From the NCBI GenBank assembly GCA_016706545.1, contig JADJJK010000021.1, forward strand, positions 41,786-105,785: a stretch of DNA of 64,000 nt, in the 5' to 3' direction. Positions 27,589 to 36,951 of the stretch are shown here, in pieces. Under the pieces are notes generated by a model. The model saw nothing but the letters and a program-made list of their open reading frames with translations, was not told where the DNA came from and did not search any database. The stretch's first letter is position 1; each line of letters starts with the position of its first letter. The translations under genes and the position numbers were made by a program. Source of the DNA: Myxococcales bacterium (GTDB lineage: Bacteria > Myxococcota_A > Polyangia > Haliangiales > Haliangiaceae).

Positions 27589-28083
27589 CTACGCGGCGGC
27601 AGAGAGCTGCTGGTAGATGGAGGCCATGAGCTTGTTCGACGACAGCACCGAGCTGCGCAGCCCCGGCGCGACGCCCTGCACCAGCACCGGGATGCCCTCG
27701 AAAACAAAGCCCACCCGGTAGTCAGCGCCGTCATCTCGCAGCGACACGGCGCGAGCGCTGAAACGATACGAGTGCGCGCCGATATCGAAGACGATCTCGA
27801 CCCGCGTGCCCTCTTCCACATAGGGCGCGCCGCGGCACTCGAGGCCGCCTGCGCCAAGCTGGGTCACCTTCACGTGATCATTGAACTCTTCGCCGCGAAG
27901 CAGCGCCGACATGGCGACCGGCGACCGGCGATAGCGCCGCCGCTGCCGGCGACCGCGCTCGTCGGGAGAGAAGATCGCCTCGAGACCACACATCTCGTCG
28001 ATCTCATCAAAGGACAGCCCGATGGCCAACTCGCACTTCCCAAGCAGGGTGCGATAGCGAAACACCAGGTCCAAGAGCGCCAT
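27589..28083 (-). CDS. PilZ-domain-like protein
   Basis: 164 residues. Residues about 45-150 form a PilZ-like barrel: the RRRYRR basic cluster before VAMSALLRGEEFNDHV stands where PilZ proteins have RxxxR, and VTQLGAGGLECRG stands where they have (D/N)xSxxG. The second motif is degenerate (no Ser, Asp replaced), so cyclic-di-GMP binding may be lost. The N-terminal 40 residues (FRYRTLLGKCELAIGLSFDE) are helical. Similar single-domain PilZ proteins are numerous in myxobacteria. Divergent from rarA across about 250 bp. Confidence 0.65.
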   Translation of the reverse strand: MALLDLVFRYRTLLGKCELAIGLSFDEIDEMCGLEAIFSPDERGRRQRRRYRRSPVAMSALLRGEEFNDHVKVTQLGAGGLECRGAPYVEEGTRVEIVFDIGAHSYRFSARAVSLRDDGADYRVGFVFEGIPVLVQGVAPGLRSSVLSSNKLMASIYQQLSAAA

Positions 28084-28334
28084 GCCGCTGAGATAAGCAA
28101 AGGGGATGCCAGTATGTGCATTCGGCTAACTCGCTGGAACCTGGTAGCCGCCCCGCCTTTGTGGCAAGCGAGACGCAGGAGCGTGGGCTCCAGTTGCGGG
28201 GGAGTCTTCCGGCTGGTCACAAAGAGGCCTCCGGGTGGAGGCGTCATCGACAACGGCGCGTCCTAGTCTCTTTTTCCGGCGGACGCCCTTGGTCATTCTC
28301 CACCGCGGGCGCGTTTGGTATGTGGGGAGCGGCC

Positions 28335-29855
28335 ATGGATCTCTTCTCGCACTCGGCGCAGCACCGCCGCACCAACCAGCCCTTGGCCGAGCGCATGCGG
28401 CCGCGCTCGCTCGAGGAGGTGGTGGGACAAGACCAGCTCCTTGGCCCCGGCAAGATCCTCGGCAGCCTGGGACCAGGACGGCACGTCCCGTCCCTGATCC
28501 TCTGGGGCCCCCCCGGATGCGGCAAGACCACGCTGGCCCGGTTGATCGGCCAGGCGGTGCGCGCGGAGGTGGTGGTGCTCTCGGCGGTCGACAGCGGGGT
28601 CAAGGAGGTCCGCGAGGTGGTCGCGACCGCCGGCCACAAGCGCGACGAGCGCGGCACGCGCACGCTCCTGTTCATCGACGAGATCCACCGGTTCTCCCGG
28701 GCCCAGCAAGACTCGCTGCTACCGCACGTGGAGCGCGGCACGATCACGCTCATCGGCGCCACCACGGAGAACCCGAGCTTTGGCGTGGTGGCGGCGCTGC
28801 TGTCGCGGTGCCGCGTGCTGCGGCTGTCCGCGCTGACCGAGTCGTCGCTGCGCCAGCTCGCCGAGGCCGCGCTGCGCGACCCGGAGCGAGGCCTGGGCCA
28901 GCGTCCCCTCGCGCCGACGCCCGAGCTGCCGGGCCTGCTCGATCGCCTGGTCGCGGCGGCCGAAGGCGACGGCCGCCGCCTGCTGACGCTCCTCGAGGTG
29001 GCGGTGGAGCTGGCGCGCGCCGCGGCGGGCGACGGCGAGGCGGTCCTCGGCGAGAGCCACGTGCTCGAGGCGATCCAGGGCAAGACCTTGCTCTACGACA
29101 AGGTGGGCGATGAGCACTACGCGGTGATCAGCGCCTTCATCAAGAGCCTGCGCGGCACCGATCCGGACGCCGCGGTGTACTGGATGACCCGGATGCTGGA
29201 GGCCGGCGAGGATCCGCGGTTCTTGCTGCGGCGGATGGTCATCTTCGCCTCGGAGGACGTGGGCAACGCCGACCCTGCGGCGCTGGGGGTAGCAGTCTCG
29301 GCGCTGTCGGCGTTCGAGCTGGTGGGGCTGCCAGAGGGCGCGCTGGTGCTGACGCAGGCTGCGGTGTATCTGGCGCTGGCCCCCAAGTCCAATCGCGCCC
29401 TCACCACCTATGCGGCCGCCCGCAAGGCGGTGATGGAGCACGGCGCGCTGCCGGTGCCGGCCAAGCTACGCAACGCGGCGACCGCGCTCGGCCGCCAGAT
29501 GGGCCACGGCGAGGGCTACAAGTACCCGCACGACTTCGCGGGGGCCTACGTGGCCGAGGACTATCTCCCGGACGCGCTGCGCGGGCAGCGCTTCTTCGAG
29601 CCGGCGGACTCGGGCTTCGAGCGGAGCTGGGCGAGCGCTTGCGCAGGTTGCGGCCGGCGGCGACAGGCAGCGGCGCGGCCGGGGCCGCGGCCACCGGGGC
29701 GACGGCCAAGTCGACGGCCGGGGCGACGGCCGCCGGGGCGTCAGGCCCTGACGACGAGCCGTAGCTGCTCGTCGAGGAGCTGGATCCTCGCAAGGCTGCG
29801 CGCTTTCTTCGTCGCAAGATCCCGCCCGGCTGTGATACCACAGGGTCTCGTATGA
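28335..29855 (+). CDS. rarA: replication-associated recombination ATPase RarA (MgsA), apparent frameshift near the 3' end
   Basis: AAA+ ATPase acting at stalled replication forks. Walker A is GPPGCGKTTLA, Walker B LLFIDEIHRF, sensor 1 GATTENPSF; the C-terminal part has MGHGEGYKYPHDF and RFFEPADSGFE, all typical. After GFER (about 29620) the frame turns into Arg/Pro-rich sequence. Adding one base at 29620-29625 restores ELGERLRRLRPA, the normal RarA ending, with a stop at 29762-29764 (476 residues). As given, the frame runs on to 29855. ATG 28335 has GGGGAG five bases upstream. Either a one-base sequencing deletion or a real 3' frameshift. Confidence 0.9.
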   Translation: MDLFSHSAQHRRTNQPLAERMRPRSLEEVVGQDQLLGPGKILGSLGPGRHVPSLILWGPPGCGKTTLARLIGQAVRAEVVVLSAVDSGVKEVREVVATAGHKRDERGTRTLLFIDEIHRFSRAQQDSLLPHVERGTITLIGATTENPSFGVVAALLSRCRVLRLSALTESSLRQLAEAALRDPERGLGQRPLAPTPELPGLLDRLVAAAEGDGRRLLTLLEVAVELARAAAGDGEAVLGESHVLEAIQGKTLLYDKVGDEHYAVISAFIKSLRGTDPDAAVYWMTRMLEAGEDPRFLLRRMVIFASEDVGNADPAALGVAVSALSAFELVGLPEGALVLTQAAVYLALAPKSNRALTTYAAARKAVMEHGALPVPAKLRNAATALGRQMGHGEGYKYPHDFAGAYVAEDYLPDALRGQRFFEPADSGFERSWASACAGCGRRRQAAARPGPRPPGRRPSRRPGRRPPGRQALTTSRSCSSRSWILARLRAFFVARSRPAVIPQGLV

Positions 29856-30115
29856 CCGCCCTGGATCCTGTTCACGAGGAGCTCTTCCTCGGTATCGCCC
29901 ACGCGCTGTTCATGAATCGCCTGCATGTGCTCCGACTCACCGAAGTCGTGCGCCTGGGCATTCGCCCCGATGCGGTAGATGGCAACATGCAAGTGCCAGA
30001 AGCCGTCGACGAGGAGCTGATCCAGCAGTCCTTGGCCTATGTGCAGAAGTGCTTCCCGTCCGACTTCGGCAAGAAGCTCGAGGCGGCCAAGGCGCGCTGG
30101 ATCCGGCTAGCCTGA
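29852..30115 (+). CDS. small protein of unknown function
   Basis: 87 residues, acidic and mostly helical (EELFLGIAHALFMNRLHVLR, then DEELIQQSLAYVQKCF). No signal peptide or known motif. Codon use and a CAGGG site six bases upstream support expression. Its ATG overlaps the extended rarA frame by four bases, but lies 87 bases after the stop of the repaired rarA frame, so coupling is uncertain. It converges on the DUF4340 gene with 20 bp between stops. Confidence 0.65.
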   Translation: MTALDPVHEELFLGIAHALFMNRLHVLRLTEVVRLGIRPDAVDGNMQVPEAVDEELIQQSLAYVQKCFPSDFGKKLEAAKARWIRLA

Positions 30116-30135
30116 CCTCGCGCTTGGCGCCGCTC

Positions 30136-32037
30136 TCATCGAGGCGCGTTCGCCAGCGCGCTCGCCAGCGCGCTAGCTCCGCTGCATAACGCAGGCGGCA
30201 GCTCCGCTTCATGGAGCGAGGTGTCGCCGCTGCTGTCCTGCGGGGACGACTGCGGCGATGGCGACGACTGCGGCGACGACGGGGGCTGCGATGGAGGAGA
30301 CGACGGGGAAGGCAGCGCGCCGCTCACGCGGCCAAGGCAGCGTCGGCGCTCGGTCACCAGCTCCAGCGTGCGCACCGAGGGCGCGCTGGTGGTCTGCGTT
30401 GGCGCGGCGGCCAAGGTGAGCCGGACGCGATGGCCCCGATGCGCAGCGCGCACACCAGGACGCCGCGAGCTCGCGCGCAGGGTCGCCAGTTCGGACAAGA
30501 AGCGCTCCACCTCCGCTGCCACCGGCGTAGGCAGCGCCGCGCCGCGCGCGTCGAGCCACTCGCCCAGCACCGCGCCGCGTTGCACCACCGCGCCGTCCAG
30601 CGACAGCGACAGGATCTCGGACAGCTCGAGCTGCCAGAGCGTGGGATCTGCCACCGCGATGGCCACGGCCTGCGGGGAGAGGTCGGCTCCGTCGCGCGTC
30701 ACCAGGGAGGACGACTCGCCGGCTCGCTGGATCCACGAGCCCTGCTGCGGCGAGCTGCCCCACAGCAAGCGCTCCTGAGATCCGTCGCGGTGCCGCACCG
30801 TGATCTCGGCGCGCGCACGCAGCGGCCCTCCGGGCGCGTGCTGCCAGCGGGTCGTCAGCGCGCCCACCACGCGCTCGACGGCAGACGGATCCACCGCGAA
30901 CGCGACCGGCCCCGCAGCGCCGGTCTGCTGACCGCGCCACGAGCCGCCGGTGCGCTCCAGCAGCAGGCCGGGGCGCGCGTCGACGGACGAGCCGGACGAT
31001 GCGTCGACGGACGAGCCGGACGGTGCGTCGACGGACGAGCCGGACGGTGCGCCGACGGATGACCCGGACGGTGCGCCGACGGATGAGCCGACGGACGCCC
31101 CGAGCGCAACCCACTGCACCGACTGCAGCTCCGACGCCTCGGCCCCAGCAGGGCGCGGATCGAGCGCGTCGGGCGCGGCCGCGGCGTCCACCGCCGCTGC
31201 CAGCGTCGCCAGCGCCGCGTCCTCCACGCACCCGGCGCCGAGCCGCGACGAGCTGACCGCGGTGGCGGCGGACCTCCCGGGGCATGCCCCCGTCGCCTGC
31301 AGCGTGGCGTCCCCATCCGCGCCCCCGGCCACGCGCACGGACCAGGGCTCCGTCGCGGGCGCCGCAGCAGCAGGCGACGGCGCCGCAGGTGCCGCGGGCA
31401 CGAAGGTCAGCGACAGCGCCGCCAGCGCGCTGCGCACCGCCTCGGCGCGCGCCGGCTCCAGCCTGCCAGGGCTCGGGCTCACCCGGCGAGCGCCCTGCAG
31501 CACCAGCTCGGCCGCGCGCCACGGCGCCGCCCCGCCATGGATCTCCACCACCGGCGCGCGCCGGGCCGCCGGGAACGGCGCCTGCTCGCGCAGGTCCTCG
31601 GCCTCGAGCAGCCGCACGAGCCAGCCATCCACCAGGAGCGCGTGCCCCCGGATGACCAGCCAGCGCTGCTCGCCAAGCGGCTGGCCAACGCCCACCTCCA
31701 CGCCGCCGATGATGACCCGGCGATCAATGACCCCCGCGAGCCGCTCCTGCGCGCGGCGATGCCAGCGCGCCGCCGCCAGAGCGCCGAGCAGATCTTCGAT
31801 GCGCCCGGCCCGCACCAGGCCGCCCCCTTGCCCCTCCACCCACCAGGCTCCGTCGCGCTGGCGTACCACCACGTCCTGGTCGCCGGGGCCAACCCAGCGC
31901 AGCTCCGAGATCGCCGAAGGATCGATCGACCAGAGCCGCGGCGACGGCAGCGGGGCGGCGTCGCCCAGCACCCACGCCAGCGCCAGCGCCAAGAGCAGCG
32001 CGGTGCAAACGAGCAGGCCCCGCAGCGACGCCGTCAA
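30136..32037 (-). CDS. DUF4340-domain membrane-anchored protein
   Basis: 633 residues. One N-terminal membrane helix (LVCTALLLALALAWVL) then a large extracytoplasmic region with repeated domains of DUF4340 type (VVVRQRDGAWWVEG, ITVRHRDGSQERLLW) separated by low-complexity linkers. TTG 32037 is chosen: it overlaps the upstream stop as TTGA and has GGAGG five bases before it. Last gene of a minus-strand operon with histidine kinase, ABC ATPase and permease-GldG genes. In other bacteria DUF4340 proteins sit with GldF/GldG-type exporters and are thought to be envelope partners. The tail is Pro/Ser/Gln-rich. Confidence 0.82.
   Translation of the reverse strand: MTASLRGLLVCTALLLALALAWVLGDAAPLPSPRLWSIDPSAISELRWVGPGDQDVVVRQRDGAWWVEGQGGGLVRAGRIEDLLGALAAARWHRRAQERLAGVIDRRVIIGGVEVGVGQPLGEQRWLVIRGHALLVDGWLVRLLEAEDLREQAPFPAARRAPVVEIHGGAAPWRAAELVLQGARRVSPSPGRLEPARAEAVRSALAALSLTFVPAAPAAPSPAAAAPATEPWSVRVAGGADGDATLQATGACPGRSAATAVSSSRLGAGCVEDAALATLAAAVDAAAAPDALDPRPAGAEASELQSVQWVALGASVGSSVGAPSGSSVGAPSGSSVDAPSGSSVDASSGSSVDARPGLLLERTGGSWRGQQTGAAGPVAFAVDPSAVERVVGALTTRWQHAPGGPLRARAEITVRHRDGSQERLLWGSSPQQGSWIQRAGESSSLVTRDGADLSPQAVAIAVADPTLWQLELSEILSLSLDGAVVQRGAVLGEWLDARGAALPTPVAAEVERFLSELATLRASSRRPGVRAAHRGHRVRLTLAAAPTQTTSAPSVRTLELVTERRRCLGRVSGALPSPSSPPSQPPSSPQSSPSPQSSPQDSSGDTSLHEAELPPALCSGASALASALANAPR
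30977..31096 (-). repeat. five 24-bp in-frame repeats in the DUF4340 gene
   Basis: Five head-to-tail 24-base units encode GSSVDAPS-type octapeptides in the centre of the DUF4340 protein. The three middle units are nearly identical, the outer ones diverge, as in a young expansion. Confidence 0.9.
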
Positions 32038-34323
32038 CGCCGCCTCCGGCGCCACGCGCCCAGCCCAAGGCCCACGCCGAGCCACAGGCCAGGCAGCACC
32101 GCGGCGCACAAGAGCGTGATCGCGCGCCGCTCGCCGCGCGTCATCGTCAACCGGACCTGATCCGGAGTCACCTCCGGCACCGGGACCGCTGGCAGCGGCC
32201 GTCGCGCCGCCCAGCGCAGCGCGCGCACGAGCCACAGATCCAGCGCCGAGCCGCCGCCGGCCAGCACCGCGCTGGCCGCGGACTCCATGGAGCCCACGAC
32301 GACGACGCGCCCGCGGTCCGCGCGATCGAGCGCGGCGGCCAGCACCACCGGTCCCGGCAGATCTCGGTCGTCACGGGCGGGCGCCGCGCCCGCCAGATCG
32401 GTCTCGCCCCAGCTCGTCGCGCTGGCGGAGATCAGCGCCTGCGCTGGCGCGGTGACCTCCAGCGCGCGCGGCGTCCACCACACCGTCGCGCGCACCCTGG
32501 AGAACCCGCGGTTCAACTCATGCGCCGCGTAGCCTTGCAGCACGCGCAGCGCCCCGGCCCCGAGCGCCGCGTCGGGATCCATCGCCACCGCCGGCGGCGC
32601 GCCAAGGCCCGCGGCGGCGAGCAGGAGGCTCGAGGCCGGTGGCGAGCGGCTGGCCCGCCGGATCCAGCGCGCGGCTCGCGAGCCCCACGACGAGCCCCCC
32701 GCCGCGTTCCACGAACTGCGCCAGCTCCAGCGCCTGCGCGGGCGGCAGCGGCCTGCCCGGCGCGGCCACCAGCACCACGTGACAGGCCGAGGGCACCGCG
32801 CCGTCCGGCAGCGGCAGGAACCGCACGCCGTCGTCGTGGGCCCTGGCGCGCAGCGCGGCCAGGTCTAGCTGCGGCGGCGCCGACGCCGAAGCGCTCGCCG
32901 ACGCGCTCGCCTCGCCAGCGGCGACCGCCAGCGGCAGCTCGCCGTGGCCCTCGCTGTGGCACACGGTGACCGGCGCCGGGCGCAGCAGCTCCGCCAGGCG
33001 GCCGGCCACGGCGCGCTCCACCGACCAGCGGAGCACCGCGGGCCCCGCTTCGCTCTCGGCCAGCTCGGAGATCTCGAAGAAGTCGATCACGCGCTGACGC
33101 GCGCCCACCCGAACGATGATCGCGCCTGAGCCGGCGAGGTCTTGCGCCGCCACGCCGGCTTGCTGCGCCACCGCCGCCAGCCCGCCTGGCAGGGCCGCCG
33201 GATCGAGCGAGGACACGGACAGCAGGGGTTGCCGCCGCCGCATCCGCGCCAGCACCGGCTCGGCGTGCGAGAACAGCGGGCGCAGCGCGCCGAGCGTCGG
33301 CTCCACGATGACGATCTCGACCGGCGCCGTCGCCTCGGCCAGCACCGCCAAGGTGGCGTCCGCCAGCGTGTTGCGGCGCCGCGCCGAGACGTCCCAGGCG
33401 AGCGCGCCGCGCGCCGCCAGCGCGAGCGCCAGCGCGCCCCCGAGCGCAAGGAGCCCGGTGGCCAGCGCGCGGGTCGACACCTCTGCCTTTCGACGACGCC
33501 CGCGCGTGGTCAGCGTCACCGCCGCAGACAGCCCGACCGCGGTCACGCTCAGCCACAGCGCCAGCGCGCCGGCCGTCACCTCGCCGCGCGCCAGCGCCGC
33601 GGCGTGCAGGCGCAGCGACAGCGCGGCGGAGATCGCCGCCAGGCGCGGGGAGTCCTGCGTCAGCTCGGGCGCGATCGTGGCGACCTCGCCAGCGAGCAGC
33701 AGCACGAGCCCAGCCAGGTAGCCGAGCGCCGCCGCCACCAGCGAAGAGGAGGTGACGGCGCTGGCGGCGAAGGCCAGGCTCAAGAGCGCGGCGCCCAGCG
33801 CCAGCACGCCCAGGTACCCCGACACCAGGGACGGCCCGTCCCAGCCGCCGCCGCCGCTCTGGTACCTGGAGATCACCAGCAGATAGCTCGTGGTGGGCAG
33901 CCACAAGAGCGCGAGCAGCAGCGTGGACGCCACGTACTTGCCCAGCACCGCGGCGCGCTCGGACACGCCGCACGAGAGCAGCGACTCCCACTCGCCAGAG
34001 CGCATCGGCTCGGCGATCACGCGCATGCCCAGGAGCGCCAGCACCATGAGCAAGAGCGCCCACCCAAGGACCGTGCCGCCAAGCTGCGCCTCGAGCACCG
34101 CGCCAAGCGGCGCCGGGCGCGCGGGATCGGACATCGCCGCGATCAGGGCCGAGAACGACGTGCCTTGCACGATGAGAAAGAGCGCGCCGATGACGTAGAT
34201 GACCGGGCTGCGCAGCAGCGTGTGGAGCTCGGTGCGAGCCACCCACGCGACGCGGGAGACCGCGCGCGCCAGCGAGCGCGCGGCCCCAGCCTCGGCCACC
34301 TCGGCTCGCTCGTCCGCGCTCAC
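32034..34323 (-). CDS. ABC permease-GldG fusion, apparent frameshift
   Basis: N-terminal ABC-2-type permease with about six membrane helices (residues 20-270, e.g. SPVIYVIGALFLIV) fused to a GldG-like auxiliary domain (DVSARRRNTLADATLAVL, then VEIVIVEP). GTG 34323 overlaps the ATPase stop as GTGA. The frame breaks near 32625-32630: the first frame turns to Arg/Gly-rich sequence and stops at 32518, while the frame shifted by one base continues as LLLAAAGLG and ends with a membrane helix and a basic tail at 32034. Removing one C from GAGCCTCCTG joins them into about 762 residues. Probably an insertion error; otherwise a natural split. Confidence 0.82.
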
Positions 34324-35066
34324 CTTGCCCCCTCGGTCTCGGCGCGCTCGCCCGCGGCCTGCTCGAGCACGGCCAGCACGGCCTCGTCGAGCGAGCGCCG
34401 CCCTTGCGCCTGGCACAGCGCCGCGGGGGTCCCCTCGGCCACCACCTGTCCGTCGAACATCACCGCCACCCGATCCGCCATCGCCTCCAGCTCGCCCAGC
34501 GCGTGGCTCGACAGCAGCACCGCCCGCTCACCGGCCGCCTCGCGCAGCCGATCGCGCAGGCGCCGCGCCGCCATCGGATCGAGTCCGGAGCTCGGCTCAT
34601 CGAGGACCAGGAGCGGCGGATCTGCCAGCACCGCGTCGGCCAGCCCCACGCGCTGCCGGAACCCTTTGGACAGCGTACCGATCACCTGACGCCGGACCTC
34701 TGCCAGCTCGGCGAGCGCCAGCGCGCGCTGCACGGCGCCCTGCCGCCGGGCCCCCAGGCCCTTGATCCCGGCGCGGTGCAGCAGGTAGCTCTCCACCGTC
34801 AGCTCTCTTGGACACGGCACCTGCTCCGGCAGATACCCCACCAGCCCCTGCGCCGCCACGCGGGCGCGCGCCAGCGCCAGCCCGGCGATGGAGGCCGCGC
34901 CGCGATCTGCGTCGAGCAGCCCCACCGCGATGCGCAGGAGCGTCGTCTTGCCGGCCCCGTTGGGCCCCACCAGCCCCACCACCTCGCCGCGATGGACCTG
35001 CAGCGACACCTCGCGCAGCACCTGGCGCCGACCGAAGCTCTTGCAGACCTCGCGCAGCGTCAGCAT
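34320..35066 (-). CDS. ABC transporter ATP-binding protein
   Basis: 248 residues. Walker A GPNGAGKTTLLR, Q-loop in GYLPEQVPCP, signature LSKGFRQRVGLADA, Walker B LLVLDEPSSGLDP and switch His in LLSSHALGE. Powers the permease-GldG fusion encoded next, a GldA/GldF/GldG-type exporter; in Bacteroidetes such genes serve gliding, elsewhere they occur without it. ATG 35066 shares one base with the histidine kinase stop (TGATG), and the stop overlaps the permease start (GTGA), so the operon is tightly coupled. Confidence 0.92.
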   Translation of the reverse strand: MLTLREVCKSFGRRQVLREVSLQVHRGEVVGLVGPNGAGKTTLLRIAVGLLDADRGAASIAGLALARARVAAQGLVGYLPEQVPCPRELTVESYLLHRAGIKGLGARRQGAVQRALALAELAEVRRQVIGTLSKGFRQRVGLADAVLADPPLLVLDEPSSGLDPMAARRLRDRLREAAGERAVLLSSHALGELEAMADRVAVMFDGQVVAEGTPAALCQAQGRRSLDEAVLAVLEQAAGERAETEGAR

Positions 35067-36871
35067 CACTGCTCGGCGTCGCGGATCGCCGGCAGGCCCA
35101 CCGTGAACGTCGTGCCCGTGGGGCCGGTGCGATACGAGATGCGCCCTCCGTGGTCCTCGACGATCTTCTTGACGATGGCCAGCCCAAGACCGGTGCCGCC
35201 CTTCTTGCCGGTGGCGAACAAGGTGAAGAGCCGGTCCGCCAGCTCGGCCGGGATCCCCGGGCCGTTGTCCGAGATCTCCCACAAGAGCTCTGGCCCCTGG
35301 CGACTCAGCGCCACCTTGACCTGCCCGCCTCCGGGCATGGCCTCCACCGCGTTGCGCACCAGGTTGTGCAGCACGCGCAAGAGCTTCTGCTCATCGAAGA
35401 ACGCGACCCCGTCGTAGCCGCACTCGGTGATGATGGCGCAGCCGCGGCCCGCCACCGCCGCCTCGAGCTGGGTGCGCAGCTCCGCGAAGAACCGGTGCAT
35501 GTAGACCTTGCGCACGACCAGGTCCACGTCCCCGCGAGAGAACGCCAGCACCTCTTTGGTCATGCCGCTCATCAGGTCAAACTGGCGCAGGATGTGTTCG
35601 ACGTAGGCTTGGCGTTGCTCGGCGTCATCGCAGGCCGCCATGAGCTGGGCGTACCCCGAGATGATGGTCATCGGGGTCTTCACGTCATGCAGCACGCCGG
35701 CCAGCATGCGACCGATGGACGCCAGCCGATCTCGGTTGGACTGCTCGCTGCGAGTGCGGGCCTGGGCCAGCGCCTTGGCCACCTGCGCGGCGATGAGCAC
35801 GAGCAACCGGAGGTCATCGTCGCCCCATCCACCGTCTCCGTCGCGCGACATCCGTCGCTGCTCCAGAAGCTCGATGCCGCCCACCACCTCTTCGCCGTAG
35901 ACCAGGGGCGCTGCCATCAGCACCGACGGGGTGACCCCGACCTCCGCGGCGATCTCCACCGCGTGCCGCGGATCGTTGCCCGGGTCGTGCGAGAGCACGG
36001 GCGCGCGGTGAGTCATGCACCACCCCAGCAGGCCGGTGCCGCGCGGCAGCACGCGCTGGCGGAGCCCCTCGGCCCCTGGGCCGCGCACCGTGCAGAAGCG
36101 GATATCGCCGCTTGGTTCCAGGAGCGCGATGGAGCCGCCGCCGCCGCCGAGCACCGAGATGGCCTGGGCCAGGATGCGGTCCAGCAGGTCATCGAGATCC
36201 AGCGCCGCCGAGATCTCCTTCTCCACCTCGTAGAGCGCGTTGAGCTCTCGCGTGCGCTGCTCCAGCTCGCGGCGCGCCACCGTCAGCTCGGCGTTCTGCG
36301 CCACCAGCGAGTGATAGAGCTTGGCGTTCTCGATGGCGATGGCGGCCTGGCTCGACAGCGCCGACAGCAGGTCCTCATCGGCCGCGGTGAAGTCGCCGTC
36401 GCGCTTGTTGAGCACCTGCAGCACGCCAAACAAGCCGCCCACGCCGGAGCGCATGGGCACGCACAAGATCGAGCGCGTGCGATACCCGGACTTGAGATCC
36501 ACCTTCGGCGAGAAGCGCGGATCGGCATACGCATCCGGCAGGTTCACCACCTGCCGGGTCTCTGCCACCCAGCCGGCGATGCCCTGCCCCACCGCCAGGC
36601 GGATCTCCACCACCTCCCCGCCCTGCGTCACCTTGGACCACAGCTCGCGCCCGTCGTCGGACAGCAGGTACAGCGTGGAGCGCTCGGCCTCCATCAGCTC
36701 GGTGACCTTCTCCATGATGAGCGCGAGCAGCGGCGTGAGCTCATGCACCGTGGACAGCGCGCGGCTGACCTCTTGCACCAGCGCAACTTTCTTCTGCTCG
36801 CGCGCCAGGGCGGCCGCGAGCTGGCGCGCGTCCTCGCGTTGGCCCGAGGCGAGGTCCGGCATATCGGGCAT
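35066..36871 (-). CDS. cytoplasmic histidine kinase with two GAF domains
   Basis: 601 residues, no membrane helix. GAF 1 at about 40-190 (RSTLYLLSDDGRELWSKV, GIAGWVAETRQVVNLPDAYA), a coiled-coil linker (about 195-235), GAF 2 at about 240-385, then HisKA with H395 in GVLHDVKTPM and a complete HATPase (N box LVRNAVEAM, G1 DNGPGIP, G2 GGTGLGLAIV). No receiver follows. It is the first gene of an operon with an ABC exporter, overlapping the ATPase by one base, so the kinase and transporter are made together. ATG 36871 is used; GTG 36880 is possible. Divergent from the TPR gene over about 80 bp. Confidence 0.88.
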   Translation of the reverse strand: MPDMPDLASGQREDARQLAAALAREQKKVALVQEVSRALSTVHELTPLLALIMEKVTELMEAERSTLYLLSDDGRELWSKVTQGGEVVEIRLAVGQGIAGWVAETRQVVNLPDAYADPRFSPKVDLKSGYRTRSILCVPMRSGVGGLFGVLQVLNKRDGDFTAADEDLLSALSSQAAIAIENAKLYHSLVAQNAELTVARRELEQRTRELNALYEVEKEISAALDLDDLLDRILAQAISVLGGGGGSIALLEPSGDIRFCTVRGPGAEGLRQRVLPRGTGLLGWCMTHRAPVLSHDPGNDPRHAVEIAAEVGVTPSVLMAAPLVYGEEVVGGIELLEQRRMSRDGDGGWGDDDLRLLVLIAAQVAKALAQARTRSEQSNRDRLASIGRMLAGVLHDVKTPMTIISGYAQLMAACDDAEQRQAYVEHILRQFDLMSGMTKEVLAFSRGDVDLVVRKVYMHRFFAELRTQLEAAVAGRGCAIITECGYDGVAFFDEQKLLRVLHNLVRNAVEAMPGGGQVKVALSRQGPELLWEISDNGPGIPAELADRLFTLFATGKKGGTGLGLAIVKKIVEDHGGRISYRTGPTGTTFTVGLPAIRDAEQ

Positions 36872-36951
36872 GACGCCCACTTTACTTCCGCCCTTGCCGG
36901 CACACCAAGACTTGCATTCGCGATTTCGGGCGGAAGCGGTATCATGCGCCC

